From assembly GCF_000389635.1 (NCBI RefSeq), contig NC_021182.1:1116001-1180000 (forward strand): DNA of 64,000 nt. Direction: 5' to 3'. The stretch is from Clostridium pasteurianum BC1 (GTDB lineage Bacteria; Bacillota; Clostridia; Clostridiales; Clostridiaceae). A model generated the notes under the pieces. It was not told the origin of the DNA. It worked only from the letters and a program-made list of their open reading frames with translations, and ran no database searches. Both the position numbers and the translations under genes were made by a program. How positions within the stretch are numbered: position 1 is the first letter of the stretch; each line of letters starts with the position of its first letter. This document shows positions 15,469-23,063 of this stretch, piece by piece.

Positions 15469-15966
15469 ATGGAAAAAGCATTAATTAACACCATTATTGA
15501 ACAAACTGACATCATGTTCTCTAACATGACAATAACATTATACACTTGTAACTTAAATGCCATTATCTGTGAAATGCCTATTTGGAAGCATTTGTATCAT
15601 ACACTTCATTCTCTGGATCAATGGTTTATTAATCCAGAAATATATGATGAGCCTGCTTTTCACAAGGAGAATCTTAATTCTCTTGATATTAAAAGTGATA
15701 CAAGCCTCACTAGAGAAGAACTAATTAAGTATTTTGATGGTATAAAAATTAAGATTAATAAATATTTGAATGAATTAACAGATGATATGTTGTACGAAAA
15801 ACCTGAAAAATGTGAATATACCAGATTAGCCTTAGTATTAGGACAATATCGTCATTTTATGTGTCATATTGGAATTATAAATTCTTCTACAATTAGTGAA
15901 ACGGGAAAATGGCCCAGAGTTAATGGATTATTAAATAAGAATGCTGGAAATGAGTATTTTGAATAA
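15469..15966 (+). CDS. DinB-like four-helix protein
   Basis: The 165-residue protein is all helical. Its first helix pair ends in MPIWKHLYHTLHSLDQWF and a later helix is LVLGQYRHFMCHIGIIN. The histidines at these two places match the metal-binding His triad of the DinB/YfiT superfamily (His from helix 2, two His from helix 4). Members include thiol transferases (mycothiol, bacillithiol) and many with no known role. A strong AGGAGG site precedes the ATG. It stands in a row of small, separately transcribed genes (DinB, GNAT, methyltransferase). Confidence 0.65.
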   Translation: MEKALINTIIEQTDIMFSNMTITLYTCNLNAIICEMPIWKHLYHTLHSLDQWFINPEIYDEPAFHKENLNSLDIKSDTSLTREELIKYFDGIKIKINKYLNELTDDMLYEKPEKCEYTRLALVLGQYRHFMCHIGIINSSTISETGKWPRVNGLLNKNAGNEYFE

Positions 15967-16004
15967 CTTACGAAATTTATTTAATTAGCTGAGGTGAATA
16001 ACAT

Positions 16005-16493
16005 ATGAATGTAATTATTGAGAAATTCAAAGAAGAAGATATAAACTCCATTAAATATATATGGAATGAAGTTATTGATGAGGGAGAGAGCTTTTTCTGG
16101 AGAGAACATTTTTCTAATAGTAAAATTTCCGAAATATTATTTAATCAAAGAGCAGTATATTGTGCAAAATACAATGGAAAAGTAATAGGATTTTACATAC
16201 TGCATGATAATTTTCCAGGAAGAGGAAATCACATAGCTAATGCACTTTATGCCATAACAAAGGAGTTCCGCAGAAAGGGAATTGGGAAAATACTTGGTAA
16301 ACATTCTATAAAAGTTGCACAGGAATGTGGGTATAAAGCACTACAGTTTAATTCTATAGTTTCAACTAATATTGCTTCAGTAAATTTATGGGAGAGTTTA
16401 GGCTTCAATCGTATAGGACAAGTTAGTAGTGCATTTACAAGAAATAATAATGAAGTTGTAGATATATACATATACTTCAAAACACTTTATTAG
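16005..16493 (+). CDS. GNAT family N-acetyltransferase
   Basis: A 162-residue single-domain GNAT. The acetyl-CoA pyrophosphate loop is seen as AITKEFRRKGIGKILGKHSI (about residues 82-101) with the classic R-x-x-G-x-G order. The following helix and strand, GYKALQFNSIVSTNIASVNLWESLGF, fit motif B. The N-terminal part (VIIEKFKEEDINSIKYIWNEV) is the usual first strand and helix. The substrate is unknown. GAGGTG precedes the ATG; the gene starts 38 bases after the DinB-like gene and may be co-transcribed with it. Confidence 0.9.
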   Translation: MNVIIEKFKEEDINSIKYIWNEVIDEGESFFWREHFSNSKISEILFNQRAVYCAKYNGKVIGFYILHDNFPGRGNHIANALYAITKEFRRKGIGKILGKHSIKVAQECGYKALQFNSIVSTNIASVNLWESLGFNRIGQVSSAFTRNNNEVVDIYIYFKTLY

Positions 16494-16600
16494 AAAATAT
16501 ACTTGGAAATTTAGCTATTAAATTAATGTAAGATTACATAGTTATAGTAGAGACAATATCTATAATTACAGTGAGAAATGTGAATAAAAGGGTGAGAATA

Positions 16601-17263
16601 ATGGAGATTAAGTGGGAACAAGAATGGGATAAAATATATAAAGACCAAGGTGAAGTTCAAATTGATGTACTACCAACTGCAAGAGTAGCTGCAGATATTT
16701 TTAGAAAAAATAATTGTAAAAATATAATGGACTTAGGATGTGGTACAGGCAGACATTCAATATATCTTGCGGAGCGGGGATTTAAGATATACGCTACCGA
16801 TATTTCTGAAACAGGATTAGAAATAACTAGATCAAAGGCTGAAAGACTGAATTTGAGTAATATTGAGTTTAAACAACATGATATGAGAAATATATCTTTT
16901 TATAATGATTCATTTGATGGGATTTTATGTTTATGGACCACTGGGCATGGGACATTAGAGGATTCCCGTGAAAATGTAAATGAAATATATAGAGTATTAA
17001 AACCTAATGGGGTAGTGGTTATTGATTATGTTTCAATAGATGATGAAAATTATGGTAAAGGTAAGGCGATAGAAAAAGATACTTTCATTAATAATGTTGA
17101 GGGCGAAGAGAATATACCACATCATTATTCTACTGCTGAGGAACTAAAAGAATTATATTCAAATTTTTCAAAAATAAATATAATTCCGATAGATTATTAT
17201 TTTAATGATAAATATGGAAATAAACACACTATAAAAGCATTTGTGGTTATCTCAATAAAATAG
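16601..17263 (+). CDS. Class I SAM-dependent methyltransferase
   Basis: A 220-residue Rossmann-like methyltransferase. Motif I is IMDLGCGTGRHSIYLAERG (about residues 43-61). The acidic end of strand 2 is the D in IYATDISETGLE, motif II is NDSFDGILCLWTTGHGT, and motif III is EIYRVLKPNGVVVIDYVS. These are the SAM-binding marks of the methyltransf_11/25 group; the substrate is not evident. The start is the ATG at 16601 (MEIKWEQEWDKIYKDQGEV) with AAGGGTGAG upstream; a GTG at 16571 lacks support. It is a single gene. Confidence 0.92.
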   Translation: MEIKWEQEWDKIYKDQGEVQIDVLPTARVAADIFRKNNCKNIMDLGCGTGRHSIYLAERGFKIYATDISETGLEITRSKAERLNLSNIEFKQHDMRNISFYNDSFDGILCLWTTGHGTLEDSRENVNEIYRVLKPNGVVVIDYVSIDDENYGKGKAIEKDTFINNVEGEENIPHHYSTAEELKELYSNFSKINIIPIDYYFNDKYGNKHTIKAFVVISIK

Positions 17264-17347
17264 TATATAGGCAAAATGAGAAATCAATAATACGAAGCTT
17301 TTAAGATATTACGAAGATTATTTATATAATTGGAAAGGTGCTCAAAA

Positions 17348-17470
17348 ATGATAATAAGAAAAATGAGAATTGAAGATATTCCGGAGTTGTCAATATTATA
17401 TAGTCAGTCTTAGAATGAAAATTCATGTATTGAAAAAATGCAAAATAAATTGAAGTATCATGCTATTTAA
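17348..17470 (+). pseudogene. N-terminal remnant of a GNAT acetyltransferase
   Basis: GGAAAGG is followed by an ATG at 17348 opening MIIRKMRIEDIPELSILYSQ, the first strand and helix of a GNAT enzyme. A TAG stop comes at 17411-17413 and the same frame continues with NENSCIEKMQNKLKYHAI to a stop at 17468-17470. Nothing recognisable follows before the HxlR gene. This is a deletion stub with an additional nonsense codon. Confidence 0.65.
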
Positions 17471-17501
17471 CAAAAGCAATCTTATACTGTGAGGGATTAT
17501 A

Positions 17502-17867
17502 ATGAAGATTAGAGATAATTATACTTGTCCTTTAGAAATTGCACATGACATTATAAAGGGGAAATGGAAAGCCATTATCCTTTTTCAGCTCCAATATGGC
17601 AACACATCTTTATCCAAATTACAGCAAGACATTGAAGGAATTAACCAAAAGATGCTGTTACAGCAATTAAAAGAATTGCAGGAATTCGGTTTAGTAGGAA
17701 AACATAACTTTGAAGGATATCCTCTGCATGTAGAATATTACCTTACAGCAGATAGGGGTATGAAGATGCTGAAGGCTATAAACATTATGCAAGAAATTGG
17801 TGTTGACTATATGGTGGAACATGGCTTAACAGATTTCCTTGACAAAAAAGGTATTTGTTATAAATAA
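17502..17867 (+). CDS. HxlR family transcriptional regulator
   Basis: The 121-residue protein is a winged-helix regulator of the HxlR/YodB type. Marks are the near-N-terminal cysteine in YTCPLEIAHDIIKGKWK, the ILFQLQYGNTSLSKLQQDI helix pair, the recognition segment INQKMLLQQLKELQEFGLV and the wing VEYYLTADRG. In several HxlR proteins the N-terminal cysteine (here about residue 9) senses electrophiles or oxidants. The gene is followed 86 bases later by an isochorismatase-family gene in the same direction, a pairing often seen for quinone- or aldehyde-responsive units, so that gene is the probable target. Confidence 0.9.
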   Translation: MKIRDNYTCPLEIAHDIIKGKWKAIILFQLQYGNTSLSKLQQDIEGINQKMLLQQLKELQEFGLVGKHNFEGYPLHVEYYLTADRGMKMLKAINIMQEIGVDYMVEHGLTDFLDKKGICYK

Positions 17868-17953
17868 AAGATGATCTATACAAACAAAAAAGTGGGTAAT
17901 TTACCTTTCAATCAGTGGACGTTATAATTTCAATAAAGATTGGAGGTAAATAA

Positions 17954-18514
17954 ATGAAAAGTGCAATTATTTTAATTGATATTCAAAATGACTATTTTGA
18001 ATGTGGAAAAAATGAATTATATCTTCCTAAACAGGCAGTAGTATATGCAAAACAAGCATTGGATTTCTATAGAATGAATGGCTTAGCAGTATATCACGTT
18101 CAGCATATCAGCATTCAACAGGGGGCAACCTTCTTTTTGCCCAATAGCACAGGAGCGGAAATACACCAAAGTGTTCTACCAAAAGCTGGTGAAAAAGTTT
18201 TTGTTAAGCATACTCCCAATGCATTTTTGAAGACTGGTTTGTCAGAGGAACTACTTCAGAATAATATCCACCATATTGTAATCTGCGGCATGATGAGTCA
18301 CATGTGCATTGATACAACGGTCAGAGCAGCGCATGATTTAGGATTTTTGGTGACAGTGCTTGAGGATGCGTGTACTACGAAAGATTTGCTTTGGCATGGC
18401 ACTGCCATCCCCGCTCAAATAGTACACAATACGTTTATGGCTTCGCTTAATGGTGTTTTTGCACAAGTGATGCAGACAGATAAGTTTTTAGAAATAGTTG
18501 ATTTAATCCTTTAG
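17954..18514 (+). CDS. Isochorismatase-family cysteine hydrolase
   Basis: A 186-residue member of the isochorismatase/nicotinamidase superfamily. The catalytic triad is visible as D9 (LIDIQNDYF), K85 (FVKHTPNAF) and C118 (GMMSHMCIDTTVRAAHDLGF), with a non-proline cis-peptide position before the cysteine region. The family hydrolyses amides or vinyl ethers; the substrate is not evident from sequence. A strong GGAGG site precedes the ATG. It follows an HxlR regulator and is likely controlled by it. A second family member lies at 54302-54853, only distantly similar. Confidence 0.9.
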   Translation: MKSAIILIDIQNDYFECGKNELYLPKQAVVYAKQALDFYRMNGLAVYHVQHISIQQGATFFLPNSTGAEIHQSVLPKAGEKVFVKHTPNAFLKTGLSEELLQNNIHHIVICGMMSHMCIDTTVRAAHDLGFLVTVLEDACTTKDLLWHGTAIPAQIVHNTFMASLNGVFAQVMQTDKFLEIVDLIL

Positions 18515-18628
18515 TATGAGTATTTGTTTGAACTTTTATATAGATGAATAAATAATAGTTCGTAAATTTTTAACAGTCCTGTGGTAGGGAACTGGGATAA
18601 TTATTTATAAAATAAGGAGATAAAGGAA

Positions 18629-19012
18629 ATGGGATTGTTAAAATGCATAGATTGTATAGAGCTGTATGTACCAGATTTAAAAGCAGGTGTGGACTATTAT
18701 TCTAAGCTTGGTTTAAAGGTATTATGGAAGAATGACACTTCTGTTGGAATGGGTTTGGAAGATGATTTTACAGAAATTCTTTTACAAAATGAAAGAAAGA
18801 AGATGAATGTTGACATTAAAGTAGAGTCAGTTATTAAAGCTGTAGAAAAAATAAAAGAATCCGGAGGACAAGTTATTTACGGACCATTTGATATTCCAAT
18901 TGGAAAATGTGCTGTTGTAAGAGATAAGTGGTCGAATAAATATGTTATACTTGATATGACAAAAGGCAGATATGTAACGGACAAAGATGGAAATATAATT
19001 GATATAAAGTAG
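18629..19012 (+). CDS. VOC family protein
   Basis: A 127-residue protein with the paired beta-alpha-beta-beta-beta pattern of the glyoxalase/bleomycin-resistance superfamily: CIDCIELYVPDLKAGVDYYSK at the start, then ALGLEDDF-like strands, and GQVIYGPFDIPIGKCAVVRD in the second half with VILDMTKGRY at the end. The glutamate in DCIELYV may be a metal ligand, but the usual second His/Glu set is not complete, so enzyme activity is unsure. GGAGATAAAGG precedes the ATG. It is the last gene before a zone of remnants and a toxin-antitoxin unit. Confidence 0.8.
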   Translation: MGLLKCIDCIELYVPDLKAGVDYYSKLGLKVLWKNDTSVGMGLEDDFTEILLQNERKKMNVDIKVESVIKAVEKIKESGGQVIYGPFDIPIGKCAVVRDKWSNKYVILDMTKGRYVTDKDGNIIDIK

Positions 19013-19041
19013 TTAATTTAAGCATATTCTTATCTTAAACA

Positions 19042-19149
19042 TTAGTACTCTTTCTCTTTGGTGTAACTGGAACTGGGCCGTTTTAGAATATCTATTTACC
19101 TATCTAAATTTTGTTCCTCAGTACTTACCCTAGCGTATCCAATTTTCAC
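19042..19149 (-). pseudogene. N-terminal remnant of a serine recombinase (resolvase)
   Basis: On the minus strand a GAGGTG ribosome site precedes a GTG start at 19149. The frame reads MKIGYARVSTEEQNLDR, the hallmark first strand of resolvase/invertase serine recombinases with the catalytic serine in ARVST. A stop (TAA where CAA is expected) follows at once. The same frame then goes on IDILKR before changing to an unrelated RPSSSYTKEKEY tail and a stop at 19042. The rest of the gene is missing. It marks a former mobile element or plasmid-type insertion next to the toxin-antitoxin locus. Confidence 0.8.
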
Positions 19150-19240
19150 ATCATCACCTCATTTAAATAGTACCAATAAGTTAATTTTTACAAAATAAAT
19201 TTAAATAGAATGACATAATAAAATATGGATAAAATAATAT

Positions 19241-19280
19241 ATGTAGTTACATTGACTACAGTAACTACATACATTATAAT
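19241..19280 (+). promoter_or_regulatory. Promoter and palindromic operator of the HicBA-like unit
   Basis: TTGACT (19252-19257) and TATAAT (19275-19280) are 17 bases apart. The arms ATGTAGTTAC (19241-19250) and GTAACTACAT (19261-19270) form a perfect 10-bp inverted repeat around the -35 box. Such an operator over the core promoter is typical for auto-repression by an antitoxin or toxin-antitoxin complex. Confidence 0.75.
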
Positions 19281-19322
19281 GGGGGTGAAAAGATGAAAAC
19301 TATAATAAAAGGTGGCGATAAC

Positions 19323-19772
19323 ATGGAAGCTTTAATTAGGAGAAAATTTAATATTAGAGATACAAAGAGATATTATAGCGATCTTAATAGTGCAGCATTG
19401 AAAGGATTAGAATTGGTAACCTTTAAAGGTATAAATAAGAATGCTAAAGTGGATGAAGAAGTAAGTCATATAAAAACACTATATATAGATTACTTGATGG
19501 GATTTCTAAAAATTGATCCAATTATAGAATTAGGTGAAGAAGTTGGGGGATATACTATAGCTCTTAATGAAATTGATATGTATGGCGAAGGTGATACTTT
19601 AGAAGAAGCAAAAGAAAATCTTATAGATAGCATTTTAGAATATATAGATATTTATATAGATAAAATTGACTTGTTTAATCAGGTAGAGAGCATATCAAAA
19701 CAAGTTTATATGTTAAAGCTAATTCGTTGTGATGGTGATAGAGAAAGACTTAAGAAAGAGATAGGTTTATAA
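19323..19772 (+). CDS. HicB-like antitoxin
   Basis: A protein of 149 residues (from the ATG at 19323) directly upstream of a HicA-like toxin gene. The HicB-type partial RNase-H fold is seen in GGYTIALNEIDMYGEGDTLEEAKENL (about residues 75-100), matching the 'F.v.lpdl...GdT.eEA..n' pattern of HicB. The helical tail ending LIRCDGDRERLKKEIGL may help operator or toxin binding. I prefer the ATG at 19323, with AGGTGG before it: the upstream ATG at 19293 is so near the -10 box that its GGGGGTG would fall at the transcript's first base. The long N-terminal extension (RRKFNIRDTKRYYSDLN) is unlike short HicBs. Confidence 0.75.
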   Translation: MEALIRRKFNIRDTKRYYSDLNSAALKGLELVTFKGINKNAKVDEEVSHIKTLYIDYLMGFLKIDPIIELGEEVGGYTIALNEIDMYGEGDTLEEAKENLIDSILEYIDIYIDKIDLFNQVESISKQVYMLKLIRCDGDRERLKKEIGL

Positions 19773-19777
19773 GAATT

Positions 19778-20020
19778 ATGCCGATACGTTTTAACATGGG
19801 ACAAATAAAAAGATTACTTGCATATTTTAATATGAAACCGCTTAGAAAAGGTAGCTTTATTTACGGTGGCATAGGTAAAGATGGGATTTATCGTACTTGT
19901 AAATTTGATTATCACAAAGATAATGATATTTTAAAACCAGGAACAGCTAATTCTATTGCACACTCTTTAAAATTTACTAATGTCGAAGAAATGAAAAACT
20001 TTATAGATAATAATTTATAA
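19778..20020 (+). CDS. HicA-like mRNA interferase toxin
   Basis: An 80-residue basic protein with the double-stranded-RNA-binding-like HicA fold: GQIKRLLAYFNMKPLRKGSF, then GIGKDGIYRTCKFDYHKDND, and the GTANSIAHSLKF helix. HicA toxins carry a conserved catalytic His in a G-S-H segment; here the equivalent stretch reads RKGSFIYGG, so the usual histidine is replaced, while the later YHKD histidine is kept. It starts five bases after the antitoxin stop with only a weak ribosome site, pointing to coupled translation. A mutated copy of its last 30 codons lies at 47220-47309, so related units existed elsewhere on the chromosome. Confidence 0.72.
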   Translation: MPIRFNMGQIKRLLAYFNMKPLRKGSFIYGGIGKDGIYRTCKFDYHKDNDILKPGTANSIAHSLKFTNVEEMKNFIDNNL

Positions 20021-20052
20021 AATAGATGTGCATTTAACTGTGCATCTATTTT
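20019..20052 (+). terminator. Hairpin terminator of the HicBA-like unit
   Basis: AAAATAGATG (20019-20028) pairs with CATCTATTTT (20043-20052) directly at the toxin stop codon. The T run is part of the stem. Confidence 0.6.
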
Positions 20053-20085
20053 AGTTTAACTGCGTCAAATTTAGGTTTTCTGTAA

Positions 20086-20298
20086 TATAAATTTGTTAAT
20101 AAGTCAACAAATAATTCATTAGGTGCAGATATAATTGAAAGGGCATGGGATTCCCCTTTAGTTGGCTTTTCAAAAGGTGATGATGAACTTTATTATAAAC
20201 TTAAAGAAGATATAGGTGAATTCCTTTGGACACCACAAGAGATATTCTTAAAAGTTTATATTGAAGAAAAAAATATAACTCACCCAAAATCAATATAA
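20086..20298 (+). pseudogene. Fragment of an unrecognised, possibly Fe-S reductase-like, protein
   Basis: A frame without start codon runs from 20086 to a stop at 20298. It encodes NSLGADIIERAWDSPLVGFSKGD, then DELYYKLKEDIGEFLWTPQE and a short charged end. The open frame and normal amino-acid mix suggest a coding remnant. The GADI..A..SPLVGF...D..F..LK pattern recalls the N-terminal part of COG1600-type (epoxyqueuosine reductase-like) clostridial proteins, but I hold this only loosely. It lies between the toxin gene and a convergent PTS-type permease. Confidence 0.45.
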
Positions 20299-20355
20299 TA
20301 TTATCTTTATAATTTCAGGTGAGCTATATAAAAAACAAATCACATAATTTGCCTT

Positions 20356-21432
20356 TTATTGAATTTCCATATGCATGTCTCCATCTTTTATGAGCCCTGA
20401 TTTTTTCATTACAAAATAAATAGGCATTATTATTGCAGAGGGAAGAATTATACCTGTAAAAATATAAATAAGAAGTCCTTTTACTCCCTGTGTTGCTGTA
20501 ATATTAAGTGGTGCAATTAATGAATTAAGTCCAAGCCCTGCAAGCTCATAGGAAGCACTGAATTTAAATAGAACTATTGCTATAGGACCGCATATTAGTG
20601 ATGCTAAAAATGTTGGAATTACAAGCTTTGGATTTTTGATTAAGTTGGGGAATTGTACCTTTGGTGTTACAAGACCTTGTGCTATATTTGCACCTGCATC
20701 ATTTTCCTTAAAGGACATTATAGTGAATCCCACAAACTGAACAGTACATCCTATAAGTGCTGCTGCACTTGATACCGGATCAAGTTTAAGTGCAATTGCT
20801 ATTGCAGCAGAGGAGGCTGGTGACATTAGAAGAATACTCCATGTAAGAGAAATTACTGCTGAGCCAATAAGTGGTGATATCTCTATTGAGTGTGCAATTT
20901 GCTGACTAAGCCAGTTAAGCGCCGGTGTTGTTACTGCAGCAAGTCCAAGTCCTGCAACTCCTCCAACTACTACTGCAGCAAAGGGTATAGCCATCATATC
21001 CAGTTTCGTTTTTCCTGCTACTGCTTTTCCTACATATACTGCTATTAGAGCTGCTAATACTGCACTAATTGGCTGACCGGATACGAAGGTAAGTCCAGCA
21101 GGAGTGAAATGAACTGCATTGGCTCCAACTGCCGATGCAATCATAGCACTGAATATAATAAGTGTATTTCCACTAAGTTGATAGGCAACTCCAGCTCCAA
21201 TAGCAGGTGCAAGCATTGATTTTGCGATGGTACCTATGCCTATGAAGGCTTGCCAGTGAATAAATTTTCCTATGGTTTCGCAAAGAAGTCCTATTCCAAG
21301 CATAACCAGTATTGCATTTGCAATTCCGGCTGCTACTTTATAAGCTATATCTTTTTTTGACTCCTTATTTTTTTCTTGTACAGATTCTTGCTTATCTACT
21401 ACTTTGTCATCAGCGGTGTTTACATTATCCAT
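20356..21432 (-). CDS. PTS-type EIIC permease (PF13303 family)
   Basis: A 358-residue membrane protein with nine to ten hydrophobic segments after a charged, lysine-rich N-terminus (about residues 1-30). The order IANAILVMLGIGLLCETIGK, GAGVAYQLSGNTLIIFSAMI, then SPASSAAIAIALKLDPVSSA and KLVIPTFLASLICGPIAIVLF fits the PTS_EIIC_2 family, a stand-alone permease group whose sugar and IIA/IIB partners are mostly unknown. The start is set at the ATG at 21432 because GAGGAG lies nine bases before it; the ATG at 21441 touches that site. No IIA or IIB gene is adjacent. It converges with the HicBA-like unit. Confidence 0.85.
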   Translation of the reverse strand: MDNVNTADDKVVDKQESVQEKNKESKKDIAYKVAAGIANAILVMLGIGLLCETIGKFIHWQAFIGIGTIAKSMLAPAIGAGVAYQLSGNTLIIFSAMIASAVGANAVHFTPAGLTFVSGQPISAVLAALIAVYVGKAVAGKTKLDMMAIPFAAVVVGGVAGLGLAAVTTPALNWLSQQIAHSIEISPLIGSAVISLTWSILLMSPASSAAIAIALKLDPVSSAAALIGCTVQFVGFTIMSFKENDAGANIAQGLVTPKVQFPNLIKNPKLVIPTFLASLICGPIAIVLFKFSASYELAGLGLNSLIAPLNITATQGVKGLLIYIFTGIILPSAIIMPIYFVMKKSGLIKDGDMHMEIQ

Positions 21433-21441
21433 TGCATACAT

Positions 21442-21867
21442 CTCCTCTTAATTTTATGGGTATAAAAAAATAGATAGTATATATTAAAAAAATTATAAAT
21501 ACTCAAGAATTTAAGATTTATTTTAATATTAATACAATAGTTCATAAATGCATTAAATTTAGATTTAGTAAGTAGTCTTTATAAATAATTGTTTAGTTAT
21601 AAGACTTTTTATGAGTAAATTAAATTATATAAATATTTTGCTAGATTATTTGACTACTTAAAGTTAAAATTCAATATATTATTAACATTTAATTGTAAAT
21701 ATTAATAATATGTAAATTCATATTTGCAAATATGAATTATACACAATTTTTGTAATTTTGTAAAGTAATTTGTAATATTATTATCAATTAAAGTGATGAA
21801 TTTATAAAGAAATTAGATATATTTTGTAAGAATAGAAAGTAATATGATACAATGTATGGAAAACTAA
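21442..21867. other. AT-rich intergenic stretch, no gene seen
   Basis: About 425 bases of very AT-rich DNA upstream of the IIC permease gene (minus strand) and before a methyltransferase remnant. The only structure noted is the palindrome TTCATATTTGCAAATATGAA (21717-21736), which could be an operator or a hairpin. No frame with a ribosome site was found. Confidence 0.5.
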
Positions 21868-22014
21868 ACTGAAAATACAATACTTATAAATCAAGATGAT
21901 ATGTTAAAATTATATAAAGACTTTAATTTTAAGATTTTTGGTGGTTGCTGCGGTACAAATGATAAGCATATGAATGAAATTGCAAGAAAGTTAAACGATA
22001 TTATTTCTTATTAA
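21868..22014 (+). pseudogene. C-terminal remnant of a homocysteine S-methyltransferase
   Basis: An open frame after a stop at 21865-21867 encodes TENTILINQDDMLKLYKDF, then KIFGGCCGTNDKHMNEIARKL and a stop at 22012-22014. GGCCGT is the zinc-binding double-cysteine motif that ends the catalytic barrel of homocysteine S-methyltransferases (MmuM/MetH N-domain), followed by the usual H-(M/I) helix. The upstream 250 or so residues are gone. A methionine at 21901 is not a natural start. Confidence 0.8.
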
Positions 22015-22146
22015 ACTGAAAATCATGATAAGAAAAGCAATGCATAAAATTTATGGAGGATATAAGGAAAAGTCTGCACTATAAAAATATTATTTCAACT
22101 TATTTATGATCAATTAGAGATGATAAATCACAAGGGAGGTATTTCT

Positions 22147-22848
22147 TTGGAAGATGATATACAACAAATATTAAATAATTTTATGATTGACTATTATGGA
22201 GTTGCAGATATAAGTGAATATGAGGCTGATGTCATGAAATATGGAGGGGAACTTGTAAAAGGATATCCTAGAGTTATTTCAATGGGAATAGTATTTCCAT
22301 CTACCATTGTTGATTATTTGAATAATCCGTCTGATAACATTGCTAAATTAGAATATCATCATTGCTATGAGGTTATAAATGATAGATTAGACAATATAGC
22401 CTCCATAATAACTTCATATATAATGAAAAATGGATATAGAGCCTTACCCATATCAGCAGCAGAGCGAGTGAATAGTGATTATATAAATGCAGCTTTTTCA
22501 CACAAAATTGCAGCAAGGTTAGCTGGTCTTGGCTGGATAGGAAAAAATTGTTTGTTAATTACTCACAAACATGGACCAAGAGTAAGATGGGTAAGTGTAC
22601 TGACTGATGCACCATTACAGGTTATAGGAGAAAAGCTGGAGCAAAGATGTGGAAACTGTATGGCTTGCGTAAAAATATGTCCAAAGGGAGCTTTGCTTGG
22701 AAGAAATTATAGCGAGGGTGAAGCACGTGAAAAAAGATTTGATGTAAAAAAATGTGATAGATATTTTAATGAGATGGAAGAAAATGGACAAGTGCCTGTA
22801 TGTGGCATGTGTTTATACGTATGTCCTTATGGTAGAAAAAGTCATTAA
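22147..22848 (+). CDS. Epoxyqueuosine-reductase-like Fe-S protein
   Basis: A 233-residue protein of the QueG-like COG1600 group. Marks are AARLAGLGWIGKNCLLIT (about residues 119-136), the first cluster ligands CGNCMACVKICPKGAL, a lone cysteine in DVKKCDRYF, and the second set CGMCLYVCPYGRK at the C-terminus. That is the two-[4Fe-4S] arrangement of QueG, without its HEAT-repeat tail. True QueG reduces epoxyqueuosine in tRNA with cobalamin; short forms like this are widespread in clostridia and uncharacterised. The start is the TTG at 22147, with GGGAGG eight bases before it, rather than the ATG at 22120. A distant relative is encoded at 8372-9106. Confidence 0.85.
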   Translation: MEDDIQQILNNFMIDYYGVADISEYEADVMKYGGELVKGYPRVISMGIVFPSTIVDYLNNPSDNIAKLEYHHCYEVINDRLDNIASIITSYIMKNGYRALPISAAERVNSDYINAAFSHKIAARLAGLGWIGKNCLLITHKHGPRVRWVSVLTDAPLQVIGEKLEQRCGNCMACVKICPKGALLGRNYSEGEAREKRFDVKKCDRYFNEMEENGQVPVCGMCLYVCPYGRKSH

Positions 22849-22869
22849 ATTAAAAAAGGAGAGATTTGT

Positions 22870-23040
22870 TTAGAAATTAATTATTTTACAGTTATTAATT
22901 TCTTAATATTATTTGCACTTATAGTGGGTGCATATATAGTAATAAGAGCAGTGAAAAATTTTATTAACAAAAATAAAGAGATGGACAAAAAGATAGATGA
23001 CATTTTGGACAAATTAGAAGATAAAGATAATAGTAAATAG
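22870..23040 (+). CDS. Small membrane protein with coiled-coil tail, no standard start codon
   Basis: The frame reads EINYFTVINFLILFALIVGA, a single membrane helix, then YIVIRAVKNFINKNK and the charged helix EMDKKIDDILDKLEDKDN, with a stop at 23038-23040. This is a common design of small clostridial membrane proteins. AAAGGAGAG lies at 22856-22864, but the codon at the right distance is TTA (22870), where ATG or TTG would be expected. Start may use ATT at 22864, or the gene may have lost its start. It sits between the Fe-S protein and a deformylase homologue, 24 bases before the latter. Confidence 0.5.
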   Translation, partial: LEINYFTVINFLILFALIVGAYIVIRAVKNFINKNKEMDKKIDDILDKLEDKDNSK

Positions 23041-23063
23041 AATATATTTTAGGAGTGAAGTTT

